This document shows, piece after piece, positions 12,150 through 23,582 of a stretch of 64,000 bases of DNA. Below the pieces are notes generated by a model. It had not been told where the DNA came from, searched no databases, and saw nothing but the letters and a program-made list of their open reading frames with translations. The number at the start of each line of letters is the position of its first letter. Position 1 is the stretch's first letter. Both the position numbers and the translations under genes were made by a program. Source of the stretch: Gnetum montanum (lineage: Eukaryota > Streptophyta > Gnetopsida > Gnetales > Gnetaceae); NCBI GenBank assembly GCA_015680685.1, contig MNCI01028444.1, positions 710,804 through 774,803 on the forward strand. The letters are read 5' to 3'.

Positions 12150-15100
12150 TACTTCTGATGCACACTACTTGCATGTAGAGATGGATGCTCATTTCACTAC
12201 CCAAAGTTTTTGCATATAATTGCACCCTATATCATTGTATGCAATGCATGAAACTCACTTCTTCTCAATCTTTTTGAATGCATTTTCTTTGGATATTTCT
12301 AGGGAAAGATCTTTGATGCCCATTCTTGCATCAATGATGCTTAGCCACGTCCTTCTCGTGATGATTGGAAAGTTCCCTTTGCAATTCTCCACCTTGATCA
12401 CTAGAAAATTAGTAGGATAAGATCATCCATAAACAGTGATCCTAATCTCTTCTACCAATCCCAATGGAATAGTGATGGACTAGTCTACAAATTCTAATCT
12501 AATATTACTCTTCTTTAAAGGAGGTAGGTTCCATGCAGTATACATCTCATGAGAGATCAGGTTGACACCAGAACTAGAATCAAGAAGAGCCTTACATGGT
12601 TCATTCCCAATGATTTGCAAATAGATTAGAGGACTTCCAAGATCTACTAACTTCCTGGGAAGGTTTCTAGCATAGATCTAATCAAATATGGCATTAGTAA
12701 GCATCATAGTATGGATCCTAGGCAATGTTTGGTTTGAAGGGAACTCAAAGGAATTTGATACAGTGGAAGACAAACAAACAGGGTTGTTAACCATAGGTGT
12801 ATTTAAGGGATTAGGCAAACTACATAGTTTGAAGAAAGATCTTTTCTTTAATTGAGTATCCAAACCACTTGGTTGATAAACCAGTTGTAGATTAATGGCC
12901 CTACTAGTGTTGTGTTTTTGCAATTGAGCTGGGAGTTCATCTTACATAGGTGGAGTAGGTGATAACTATGCTGAGGGAGGAGGAAGATGTGCATAAATAG
13001 GGGAAGGATAAGGGTAAGAGGTGGTATCCCTTCTTACATATGGAGAATGAGTTCAATAATAATAAGAAGGGTGGTAGTGAGATTGAAAAGTAAAAACATG
13101 ACTAGATTCACATGGAGACAAGGGTTGCTAGACATAATACCCATAAGGATCAGGTTATCGATAATGGTATTGTTGCCTTGGTGGTGCCAGCACCCATAAC
13201 TATGGTTGCTGCCATTGTTGATATTGCTCATTGGTTGTTGTGGAGTTCTACTTAGATAATATTGTTGTTGCTAGTGGAATTTTCTAGGATTACCTTGAGG
13301 ATAAGGTAATCATTTGGGTGTTTGCCTTTGTGCTAATCATGGATTCAAGGCATACACCCCAAATTCCTATAAGTGTGACACTATGGGGCAACATCCCTTA
13401 GGACGTTCATATTGGCAGACATCACATCCATCATCATCATTTAATTCACTATCTACAACTTCTTCTATTGTAGTAATATTATCCTTACCTATTTGATAGG
13501 CATGTTCAATTCCTTGCGCCTTTTTTTCCCATGATCACTACCTCGTTCTTTGGACTCTTCAACAATTTTTAGGATAGCTTAAAATTTTCTATTCATAGAG
13601 TCCCACAACTAATAAACCTTGGTTGTAATTTTAGATTAAAATTTTTGAAGTAACAAGGCTTTCCTATTCATCACCTCATCAAGTGTTGATTCTTCCTCAC
13701 TATCACAAAATCAAACCTCCCTCTTACAAATGGAAGGATCATGATTATACTCTTCTGCACTTTTTCATTTTCTTAATTCACCTTTTTGTTTAGCTACCTA
13801 CTCAATCAATCTTTGGATCTAATGGGCACTTAGGGCACTTAATTCTAACAGTCGCCCTTGGGCATAGATGCTACGGGTTCTTCTCATTTCAAATTGAAGC
13901 CTGTCTACAATGTGATGAAGTTGATCCAACTGAGAATAATAATGGCCAAGACATCTGTGCATTAAGGAATAGTATTTACTGATGGTAACATCCAATAGTT
14001 TGTGTGTTCCTTATTTTTACTCTTGGATCTACCTTCTCAAGTTGGACACTTTGGAGTATGTTTGATATTTTTCATTTAACAATTTAAGTATTATACTTCA
14101 TCATTTGATAGATTTCAATTCTAAGAACTAGTACTAGCATTTTTCTTCTTTGATGAGTGTCCTTTGGAATAACTTAAGCTTTTCCCATTCATTATCTATA
14201 TTTTTCAAGGCACATGCATCTTGGAAAGCTTAGAGATGGTTCTACAGATCTAAGTTATATCCCCCTTTGAACCTAGAAATATTGTTCATATCTAGCCTCA
14301 TGATCTGACTATCCTTCACATGCCTTATTGGAATTTCTACTACCTCTACAATGTTTAGCATACTCTAGGTAGCAAGAAAAGGCTCATCAATGCCTTGATT
14401 TTGGTAACTCCAATGCCCTCTACTACCCTTTCTTTCATGGAATCGTGATTCTCTTAAATGCCCATGCCCTTATTCTTGCCTTGCCCTACAATCCCTTCAA
14501 TCATTTGGATCCCATCAGTCATCTTCATCATAGTCATGCCCCCTACAGTTGTGATTAGAGTCAAAAGAAGATGATGATGATGATGAAGAAGGTGAAGATG
14601 AGGGAGGACTAGCACCATCATAGTGCTTGCTACCACCTCTTTAGTGCTTGCAGCCACGATGACAATCTTGTTTCTTGTCCACATCCCTACCTTGACTTTC
14701 CCCTTTGCATCCTTCCTTGTCATTAGATCAATTCTTACTAGAACTGACATTATGAATTATGGACTGAAGGTTTTGGTTTTGACCTCCATCACTAAAGTCA
14801 AAGAGAACAATTTCACTAAATGGAAAACCCCTATGGAAGGGTTCTCCATCATCTTTTTGGTACAACAGGAATGAGGAATCATTAAATCCTTTTCCCTTCA
14901 TAGATTCATAATGTTATTCTAATTGGTAATCCCTGAGACATTGTGCCTCAATGGGATGATAATCCCTAGCATTACTATCTTGCACCATGTACTCAACATG
15001 AAGTCTTTGGAGATCCCATCATATAAGCATTTGTTAAAGGATTGCAGGAATGAATCAGTTAGGTGAAAACAAAATGTTTTCCTCCATGTCACACCACTGT

Positions 15101-15243
15101 AGCTGTTCATTCTAGTGTAGGATGAAGGTGAAATTTGGTACATACTCATCAAGATAAGCATATACCACTCGAGATTGTTGAGGCAACAACCGATGTACTC
15201 CATAAGACTTAGACGAAGAATCGCTCCTATGAGAAGAAGACAT
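12150..15243 (-). pseudogene. gag: Element C gag and protease relic
   Basis: Gag forms the particle and packages RNA; the protease cuts it. The start codon is the CAT at 15241-15243 (minus strand), giving M-S-S-S-H-R, the same start as D, F and H. The N-terminal motif D-E-Y-V-P-N-F-T-F-I-L-H follows. A zinc-knuckle block near 13330-13420 reads D-G-C-D-V-C-Q-Y-E-R-P-K-G-C-C-P, where the other copies have His instead of Arg. The protease site at about 12560-12600 reads A-L-L-D-S-S-S-G-V-N-L-I. Many frameshifts and stops are present. Confidence 0.8.
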
Positions 15244-15384
15244 TTTATGTTAGGAAAAATAAAAATGTAGTGTACTTTTAAATATTGTTATAGTAATCTT
15301 AAGATGTGATGTGACTCTAAGGTTCATTCCAATGATTTGAATAATTTTTCACTAAATCCTAGATAGCACATGAAACAACCAAAA

Positions 15385-15405
15385 GGTCCCCAGCAATGGT
15401 GCCAA
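15385..15405 (-). other. Primer binding site of element C
   Basis: On the minus strand, directly after the 5' LTR, the sequence is TTGGTGCCATTGCTGGGGAC. It closely matches the tRNA-Asp-type site TGGCGCCGTTGCCGGGGA used by plant Athila/Tat elements; the differences are C-to-T or G-to-A changes, as expected from loss of methylated C. Confidence 0.85.
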
Positions 15406-16248
15406 TGATGAGCGGCGAGGTACCCCTATGCCCAATCATATGAATCACAAGCATTCACACGTGATTCAGTCGAAATTTGCAAACCTTAAGTTCTTAAGTA
15501 CACTAGTTTCAAGGAAGTGAAATCTAATTGAAATGATCATTGTCTTCTTAGTTCTACTTGTGAGGTATAAATTTATGGTTAAGTTCAACTAAGGCATGTG
15601 ATTTCTATCATTTTATATTTTATAAGTTTAATCACCTAGAATCAAAATGAAAGGTAAAGTAATTAAAGATATAATTAATCTACTACCTAGCTAGCCTAAC
15701 ACACGTACTTGTTCCTACTCTTCTAGACACATCCTGAATGCATATAGCACTATGGGTTTACCAAACGTTAAGCATTTCTGGGTTACCAAGTGCTATATGT
15801 GTGAAATTAATTACTTCATGTAAGATCATTAAAGTAAAGTGGCAAAAATAGAGTGCATGAGTATTAAAAGAATCAAGAAAACATTAATCTATTCTTAGTG
15901 CTATAAGGATGATCAAAAGGGTTTTTTTTTTATTCCGATCACATTGCTATGCTCAAGTCTATTAGTACTCAAACAAAGATCCGTAGACACTCAAACTCCT
16001 ACTACATGCACTCAAAAAATATTCTAACTCTAGAGAAAACAAACTGTAAAAGCTTTGCTATCTATGACAAAAACTAATGAAAAAACTGTATGAAAATTGT
16101 GAGCCCGAGTGCTATGTTTATAGGCTGACATATACCTTGCAATATCGGATATTTGACATTGCATCGTGGGCTCTAATATCGAGTATCCAATATCAAGGCT
16201 CTAATATTAGATATCTTATATTTGAGCTAGTCAAAACATGATTCATCA
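15406..16248 (-). repeat. 5' LTR of element C
   Basis: It is 843 bp. On the minus strand it starts TGATGAATCATG and ends GCTCATCA. A TATA-like sequence CCTATAAACATAG lies near 16115-16130. Upstream of it are several GATATC/GATATT motifs (about 16140-16225), a decayed version of the palindrome clusters in F and H. Confidence 0.92.
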
Positions 16249-16430
16249 ATAGCAAAAGTATACAATGAAGAAGATAGAAAGTAATACTAAACATAAGAAT
16301 TGTAATACTCCTTATAAAAAGCTAGAAATTAGGGAGGATGATTTTTGTGACACATAAGGTGATTTTGAAGAAATGTTAAATAAGAAATTTTAAGATATAA
16401 ATGTAGTATGGACAAATAACAGGTAGCAAC

Positions 16431-16584
16431 AATGAGGTGTTAGCCTAGTGATAAGACTCTTGATTTGAAAACATCAATTAATGGGTTTGATTCTTGTGGC
16501 CAATGCTAAGTTATAAAGTTCTAATTAGACTTCATGTCTTAGGTTGTACCTATGTTACCATTTTTTTAGGTTCCAACACCCTCA
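16431..16584 (+). mobile_element. tRNA-derived SINE
   Basis: The head resembles a tRNA gene with both internal polymerase III promoter boxes: box A-like TTAGCCTAGTGATAAGACTC and box B-like GGGTTTGATTCTTG about 50 bases on. A body with AGTTATAAAGTTCTAATTAG follows and recurs in the copies at 58.8 and 59.3 kb. Flanking sequences ACAAATAAC (16412-16420 and 16585-16593), each followed by TAGCAA (after a 3-base difference), look like a target duplication. Confidence 0.72.
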
Positions 16585-17657
16585 ACAAATAACTAGCAAT
16601 TAGAAAAATAGAAAATTTAATAAGATTGTTGTAAAGAATGGTAAGTAACTTTATTTCCTAATCCAAGAAATTATTGAAAATAATGTTCAAAATAATTATT
16701 TGAAACTCCACTATTATGAGCAAAATTTTTAATGTAAGATATCTTACTTTTAAATTTTTCAAATTCTTAATCATTATCAGTGTAACATTAACAATAGCTA
16801 AAAGTGAGCAACAAAGAACATGAAAAATATTATCTATTTTTAGAATAAGCCTTCTTTTAAAAAAATTTAATAAATGACTAGAGCTAGAATTTAATTAAAT
16901 AATACCTATTACTATAATAAGGATCATCACCTAGAGGCTCCATGCTCATCTCACCAAAGTAGGGTCTTGGAAGGGTTGATGGATGAGCAAAATCCTAACC
17001 TCTTTTAAGTGATTGCACCCAAGCTTAAACTCAAGTTCTACAACCTAAAAAATGAGCACTTCACCATCACTCCAAGTGGTGGTCCCTAATACTTACTACT
17101 TAAATAATGAAAAAATTTCTATTTCTAGAATTATATTAAAACTAATCCTTCATAAGAATAAGAAAACAAGAGAATTTTATAAATAAAGTTATACTTGTAA
17201 CTAATGAAAATGATGCTAATTAATTTTATATTAATTCTAATGCCTCTCATTATTTTATGCATAATTTATCAATATTAATAAATCTAAAGAAAATATTAGA
17301 ATCCATTTCATTAAAATTGGCAATAGCCATTTAATCTGAGTTGTTAAATCTAAAGATATCATCACCATCTTGGTGCCATTATCTCATCAATATGGGCTAA
17401 CTCTAAGGTAGGTAAAGGAATTGACAATAATTTTCTATGATCCTATCTATCTAATGTCATAGTCCTTGAATGTATATTTTTATCATGCTCTTGTATGGCA
17501 AGATAATCTATTATTGAAAGATAATATAATGGCCCTAACTTTGTCATGACATTAATCTTTGTATTCAAACTAATTAAAGAAAATTTTTAAGTAAAACTTC
17601 AAAAGAACTATCATAATCAATGTTATTGTTAAACAAGTCATGGAAACCCAAGGCCTT

Positions 17658-17796
17658 ACATTTCAAGTACCTTAGGGCTATATCTTTAAATTGAAATAGA
17701 CCTAAGGTACTTGAAATGTTATTTGAATAATTGATTATGTTAAGTATCATAATCTATTTGTTGATGCTTAACAAAATCAGTTATTCAAATAACATT
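17658..17796. repeat. Two adjacent, slightly overlapping hairpins
   Basis: The first hairpin has perfect 19-bp arms at 17658-17676 and 17701-17719 around a 24-base loop. The second has 30-base arms at 17715-17744 and 17767-17796, with 28 of 30 matching, around a 22-base loop. The last bases of the first hairpin's right arm are shared with the start of the second's left arm, so the two folds compete by about five bases. It could be a fold-back element or a small-RNA precursor. Confidence 0.75.
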
Positions 17797-18487
17797 GGGT
17801 GTTGGAAAATAAAAATACATATATATTAAAAATAAAAATTTAGAGTACAAAAGTAGAGGAGTACTACCAAGAAGAGAAACTCCAAATCAATAAAAAGAAA
17901 AGGCATAATGGTTTCAAGAATGCCTTTTTAAATCTTCATCCTTACAACCAATGCAAAAAAACCTCCCCACTCGGGTTGGAAATTAGATATTCCAAGAAAA
18001 GAGTAACATTGGATGAAAGGGGAAGAGGCCCTATCTTGTTAATAGAATCAACATTATCAAAATATATTATCTTCATATCTTGACCAATAGTTGCAAACCA
18101 ATTATTAGTAGTTAAAATAAATTGAACATGTTACGCATTCTATAGATTTCTTCAATGTTTTTATCATGAAGAACCATTGGAAATCATCTAAATCAACAAC
18201 AAGTTTCTATAATATATTAAGAGTAAATATTTGTTTCTCATTAGTTATTAAATAATTCTTTAAAATTGATTTGACTGGAACCCTCCTCAAAGATACATTT
18301 TGCTGAACAACAATAATAGTAAAGGGTGGACTAATTGTTGAAAATCAGTAGAAGAAATCATTGCAAGATTTGCAATATTTATAGAAAAAACTTTAACATG
18401 ATTTATAACATTTGTACAATAAACCTTAGTAGTGTTTATAGTAGCTTGGTGCTAACATGCTTACATAGCCTTTTTTGCATCATAAAA

Positions 18488-18722
18488 GAATATGAATTGA
18501 ACATATGACCCTCTTGATGACAATAGTGATATGATTTTGGAATATTGTAATAAATAACACTTTGTACATAAGCAATTCAAGGTCCACCTCAATCGTATAT
18601 AAAATTCTATGAAAGCCACTACTTGTACCTAGGGTTCCAAAATTATTGATTAGCCTAATTTGAGAGATAATATCCCTTTCAAATTTTTCAAAAATTAATG
18701 GAAGATTTGGAAATTCAACAAA
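18488..18722 (-). pseudogene. L1-type LINE ORF1 relic
   Basis: The minus strand reads F-V-E-F-P-N-L-P-L at about 18696-18722 and later T-I-E-V-D-L at about 18585-18605. Both resemble the DUF4283 domain in ORF1 of plant L1 LINEs. Still further on (18488-18531) comes Y-H-Y-C-H-Q-E-G-H-M-F-N-S-Y, which fits a CX2CX4HX4C zinc knuckle whose first and last Cys codons changed TGT to TAT. The full extent of the LINE is unclear and no ORF2 was recognised. Confidence 0.5.
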
Positions 18723-19306
18723 AAAAGGAACCCTTGGAAATTTAGGAGATTCTCAAATAACATTTGATCCTTGAACATGCTAGTATAAAAGTTTTGAGGA
18801 AAATGTATCAATCTTATCTTGAGATTCCTATATTTGATGTTTTAATGCTAAGTTAAATTTTGAAAGTTGTAAAATGAGAAAGATGCATTATTTATCATTT
18901 TTTAAATCTAATCAATATAATTACCTTATAATTATTCAAGTTGATTCATTTTAATATTTGTATTTTATTTATTCCAAAAGTAAAATGAAATATACTTTCT
19001 ATTATTCATTAATAATCATATCTAATTGATTTGGCTTTATAATCTTGCATTTGAATCTTAAGTTCTTGAAAAGTTTTGATATTTCAAAAATATGATTAAA
19101 AATGTTAAATTTTTAAGATCAATATTCTAAGATGCAATGGCGGAAGTGAATATGTCTCCAATGAGTTTAAAAGATTTGGTGAGAGTATTGTAGTTAAAAA
19201 AGAATAAATTGTGTCATATATACCTAATAAATTAGTCTTATAAAAAGAAAGAATAGAACATTTATAGTCTATAGAGTTGGTGAAGAGCATGATGCATAAG
19301 ACTTGG

Positions 19307-20174
19307 TGATGAGTCATGGATTGGCTACATCGACAAGGCCACATCAAATATGCCCCATCAATGCATTGTTTGATGCGTTGATGTGGCCCCATTGATGTAG
19401 GACCTGTTCTTGCCTATAAATACATCCCAACTTGCCATGTTTAGGGGATCTTTTTTTCATAGTTGTACCAAAGCTCTTGCAGTTTTTATATTTGAAAGTT
19501 AGAATATTTTCCTGAGTGCCCATTGCAAGAGTCATTGAGTATATGGATCTTTATGTGAGCACTATTGTACCTAAGCACAATAGTGTGTGCGGCAATAAAG
19601 ATAAGCTTCTTGATAAACCTTGTAGCTTTCTGGATAGCTTAAATGTTTTATTCATGCATTTAATGTTTTTAATTATTTATTCAATGTTCTTCAGTAATTA
19701 AGTGATATAAGCTAAATAGAAATTAAGTAAACACATAAGTATGACCTCTTTGAGCATGCATATGATGTTTGGTAGTCCCAACAATGCTTAATGCTTAGTA
19801 ACCCAGCAACATTATATGTGTTTAGGATGTGTACGGCAAGTGGGACTGAATACTTATGTTAGGACTAGTTGAACAATAGTTAGCTAATAAGATTAAAGTA
19901 GACATTTAATTACTTTATTCTCTATCCTTTTTATTTCAAGCACTAAAACCATAAAATATAAAATGATAAAAATCATGTGCCTCAATTACACTTAAAGCAT
20001 ACCCTTAAGCTTCACAAGTGTAGTTGGGAAGACAACGACCATTCTCAACACCTAGTTTACTTCCTAAAGAACTAGTACACCAGAAAACTATAGAGTCTGT
20101 GGAATTTGACCAGATCACATGTGAATACTTTGTGATTCATATGGTTGAGTGTAGGGGTACTCAACCGCTCATCA
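19307..20174 (+). repeat. 5' LTR of element D
   Basis: It is 868 bp, from TGATGAGTCATGG to CGCTCATCA. TATAAATA is at 19415-19422, and a GGCCCCATTGA motif starts at 19385, 30 bp before it. The polyadenylation signal AATAAA is at 19594-19599. So U3 is about 140 bp and the long rest is R/U5. Confidence 0.93.
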
Positions 20175-20192
20175 TTGGTGTCATTGCCATAG
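20175..20192 (+). other. Primer binding site of element D
   Basis: TTGGTGTCATTGCCATAG directly follows the LTR. It is a decayed form of the intact site at 63344 in element H, which fits tRNA-Asp priming. Confidence 0.75.
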
Positions 20193-20328
20193 ACTCTTTC
20201 TATTGAAACATGCACTATCTAGGTTTAGTGAACATCATTAACATCGTTGGAAAAATCCTAAAGTCAAATTATTCTCACAAATAATATAATCACATAAGCA
20301 CATTGATATTTTTATTTTGTATTACAAA

Positions 20329-22780
20329 ATGTCTTCTTCTCATAGGCAAGATGATACAAAACTGCTCATCCCTTAAGAATGTAAGGTGATGTATATTCAT
20401 CCAAATGAGTATGTGCCTAACTTCACCTTCATCCTACATCAGGATGAACAACTACGATTGTGTGATATGAAAGGCAACATTGTAATGCCTCCCATTCAAT
20501 TTATTCCTAGGATGCTACTTCAAACTTTGAGGAGATTGGGCATCCAATATCTTCAAGAGGAGTGTGGTGTGCATGATTATGACTACCGAGACTACTGTCC
20601 CACTGAAACAAAACACAGGAAAGATCTACACTAGGAGAAGCATCATGAATTTGCGAAGGGAAAATAGTTTACCAATCCCTTGTTCCTACTAAATCAAAAT
20701 GACAATAAGGATCCTCCCTCTGGGGGTTCTAAACGTGAAGATTCTCCATCCCTTATTATTGGTGATGGGGGTGTGGCCCTAAACCTGCAATCCACTATAA
20801 ATAATCTAGGTTTCAATAAAAATGGAAGTTAAGGCAAGGGCTCAAACAAGCATCAAGATGACAAGAAAACTAAAAAATGTGGTCATGAAAACTGAAGGGG
20901 AATTAGCAAACACCATGGTGGTGGCAATACTCCTTTCTATTCATCCTCTTCATCTAAATCTAAACATTCCTCTTCATCTTTTGGTTCTAATAAAAGTCAC
21001 TAGAGAAATAATTGAGATGAAGATGACTAGCAAGACAACAATGATTGTAAAGCTAGCCATGAAAGAAGGGGTAGCAAAGATCAGCATCAACATAATGATG
21101 ATGATGAACCTCTATTGGTAACTCAAAGTATGCTTAACATTGTAGAGGCAATCAAGATCCCAACCAGGCATGTGAGATATAGTCGAATCAAGTGCTTAGA
21201 CATGAACAATATCCTAAGATTCGAGGGGGAATATAACTTTGATCTGCAAAACCATCTACAAGCCTTTCACAATGCCTACGCCTTACAAAACATAGGAAAT
21301 GACTTATAAAAATTGAAGCTATTCCCCAAGATACTCATCAATGAGTCAGGAAGCTAGTTCTAGTTCTTGAAATCAAAATCCATTCAAATATTGAGTACCA
21401 TGCTAGAACTATTTAATGAAAAATACCAAACATACTGTAAAGTGTATAATTTGAGAAGGAAAATTTGAGGCTGGAAATAGGATGAACCCTTGGATGCTAC
21501 CATGAGCAGATGTCATTCTCTCTTACATTGATGCCCTGGCCATGGTTATTCTCAAAGGGAACAACTCCACCACATCATAGATGGGCTCAGATCAAAAACC
21601 ATAAGAACTCTTAGGATTTATGCCCAAGGGAGACTGTCTAAACTAAGAGCTCATTAGATCCAAAGGCTGATAGAGTGGGTAGCAAAAGAAGTTATGAAAA
21701 AGGGAAAATGTAGAATAATATGATAGATACCCTTCCATCAAGAAAATGGAGATATAATTCTATGATGAGGAGTCACCACTCAATGAGGTGGTGAGCAGGA
21801 AAACCTTGCCTATCCAAAAATCTATTTTTGATATTTTGGAAAAGGTTGATAAACTATGGGGTTTTGTCGATGAAAAATTCCAAATTTCTATGAAGATTGC
21901 TAAAGAATCCAAAAAGCAGAATAGTGATTGTGACTACAGGAGGTGAAACGAAGCTGAACATTCCAACCAAAGAGGTAAGGGCAAAGCTCTTGTAGTAGAA
22001 GAAGTTACGGAGACAAACTCCGATGATGATATTGGATGTGAAATTTGTCAATATGAACATCATAAGGGATGTTGCCCTATGGTGTTACACTTATAAGAGT
22101 CTAAGATGTACATGTTGAATCCTTGACCAGAAAGGAGAAAAGCACCTAGTCGATTACCTTATCCTCAAGGCAATCCAAGGTAGTTCTACCAACAACAATA
22201 AGCTTACTATTCAAGTAGAGCTTCACCATAATTGTATGAGCAATATAAATAGTGGCAACAACCACAATCATGGGGCATACCACCACCAAGATAGTAGTAC
22301 CCTTATAGGTAACCAAATCCATACAAATACTATGTTTAGCAACCTGTTTCTCCACGTGGCTCTACCAACCATGCCTCATTCCAACATCGCTTTTATTCTC
22401 CAAAGCACCATCAAACTCATTCACCATCTACTCGAGGGAAGCCCCCATATCCATACCACCCTCTACATCTATCTGCACACTTCCCTCGACCCTCAACCCA
22501 ATTACCTCCTACTCTATCTATGTAGGGCAAAATTCCCCCACAACTATAGCAACAAAATGCTATGAGGGCTATAAATTTACAACCAACCTTTCAGCTAAAT
22601 GGTTTGAATAATAGATCCAAGAAATGACCATTTCTCTGACCCAATAGTCCTCCAAAATGCTCACGAACTAATGTGGCTAGTCATCTTGTATCTCCAGCAC
22701 CCTCATCCTCTACACCAGACACATTCAAGGGTCCTTCAAACCAAATGCCACCTCAAATCTACACTATGATGTTAACTCAT
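20329..22780 (+). pseudogene. gag: Element D gag relic
   Basis: It starts ATG at 20329 with M-S-S-S-H-R. The N-terminal block H-P-N-E-Y-V-P-N-F-T-F-I-L-H-Q-D-E-Q-L at about 20395-20450 is shared with C, F and H. A charged low-complexity part (about 20800-21110) follows, then the capsid-like part with N-I-L-R-F-E-G-E-Y-N-F-D-L-Q-N-H-L (about 21208-21260). The zinc knuckle at about 22030-22077 reads G-C-E-I-C-Q-Y-E-H-H-K-G-C-C-P. Stops such as TAG and TAA at former Gln or Trp codons, plus frameshifts, interrupt it. Confidence 0.82.
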
Positions 22781-23320
22781 GTTGTCTTCTATTGGATCAA
22801 GGTTGGTAACCTTTCCACAAAGAAATTTGACCCATGAAGTCCTCTTATTTACTTATAGATCACTAGACATGAGCCATGCAAGGCTCTTCTTGATTTTAGA
22901 TTCAGTGTTAATCTCATCTCCCATGACATGTACAAGGCATAGAACTTACCACCTCTCAAGAAGATCAATATTCATTTGGAATTAACAGACTAATCAATCA
23001 CTATCCCTTTGGGATTAGTGGAATACATTGTAACTATAGTTTGTGGATGGTCCTATCCTATCAATTTTCTAGTGATCAAGGTAGAAAACTACAAAGGCAA
23101 CTTCCCCATCATTATGGAACATGCATGGTTAAGCACTATTGATGTAAGAATTAGCATCAAGGACCTCTCCTTGGAAATCTCCAAGGAGAACAAATTTAGA
23201 TGACTCAAGAAGAAGCAAGTTCCATACATCACATACAACGATAATAGGTGTAATTACATGCAGAAAATTTGGTCCATTAAAAGTACATTCATTAAAGCAT
23301 TCAATTAGTATCATCATGAA
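22780..23320 (+). pseudogene. pol: Element D protease relic
   Basis: This is the aspartic protease that would process gag-pol. The catalytic region at about 22873-22920 reads C-K-A-L-L-D-F-R-F-S-V-N-L-I-S; the Asp is kept, but the D-S-S-S-G motif seen in C and F has changed. Further on come Y-P-I-N-F-L-V-I and G-N-F-P-I-I-M-E-H-A-W-L-S-T (about 23055-23130), typical of the second half of this domain. Confidence 0.72.
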
Positions 23321-23582
23321 TCCGATATCTAAAGGTTCCTATACACATCAACCATAAAATAGGAGGGCACTCAATGGCTAACAACTAACTCTAACAACAA
23401 CACACTATGCATGGAACCTACTGAGAGCCTAACATGTGCTTATGTTGAGGGCATGGATGAACTTAAGCAAGTTCATCACCAACTCTCTAATGATGAATTT
23501 GATGATACCTATTGAGGAGAGTTAGCAATCCTTGATAATTTCAAGCTATAGCCCCTAGAGTTAAAAAACTCTACTAGCTGAC

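Larger units (their letters stand above)
6159..16248 (-). mobile_element. Element C: complete Athila-type retrotransposon without ORF3
   Basis: It is 10.09 kb, bounded by two LTRs (6159-6990 and 15406-16248) and a perfect 5-bp target duplication ATAGC. On the minus strand it has LTR, primer site, gag, protease, RT/RNase H, integrase, about 2 kb non-coding, polypurine tract and LTR. The two LTRs differ at many positions and by indels (roughly 86-88% alike by eye), so it is older than F. Where D and E start ORF3, C has only a short remnant (about 7010-7340). All genes are broken. Confidence 0.95.
16254..19301. other. Old intergenic DNA between elements C and D
   Basis: AT-rich, with no intact gene. 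It holds a tRNA-derived SINE (16431-16584), an overlapping double hairpin (17658-17796) and a decayed LINE ORF1 segment on the minus strand (about 18488-18722), all listed separately. The rest, 16600-17650 and 18730-19300, shows nothing I can name. Confidence 0.6.

Noticed and set aside
14454-14750. Minus-strand open frame rich in His/Leu in element C gag
   Set aside because: It is an off-frame shadow of the low-complexity gag segment; the family frame lies in another register.
16431-16584. Possible functional tRNA gene
   Set aside because: Boxes A and B are recognisable but the acceptor and anticodon stems do not pair, and diverged copies with a shared body occur elsewhere, which fits a SINE.
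20822-21121. 99-codon Lys/Met-rich frame as a small gene
   Set aside because: It is an off-frame reading of the charged gag segment of D; the homologous segment in F uses another frame.
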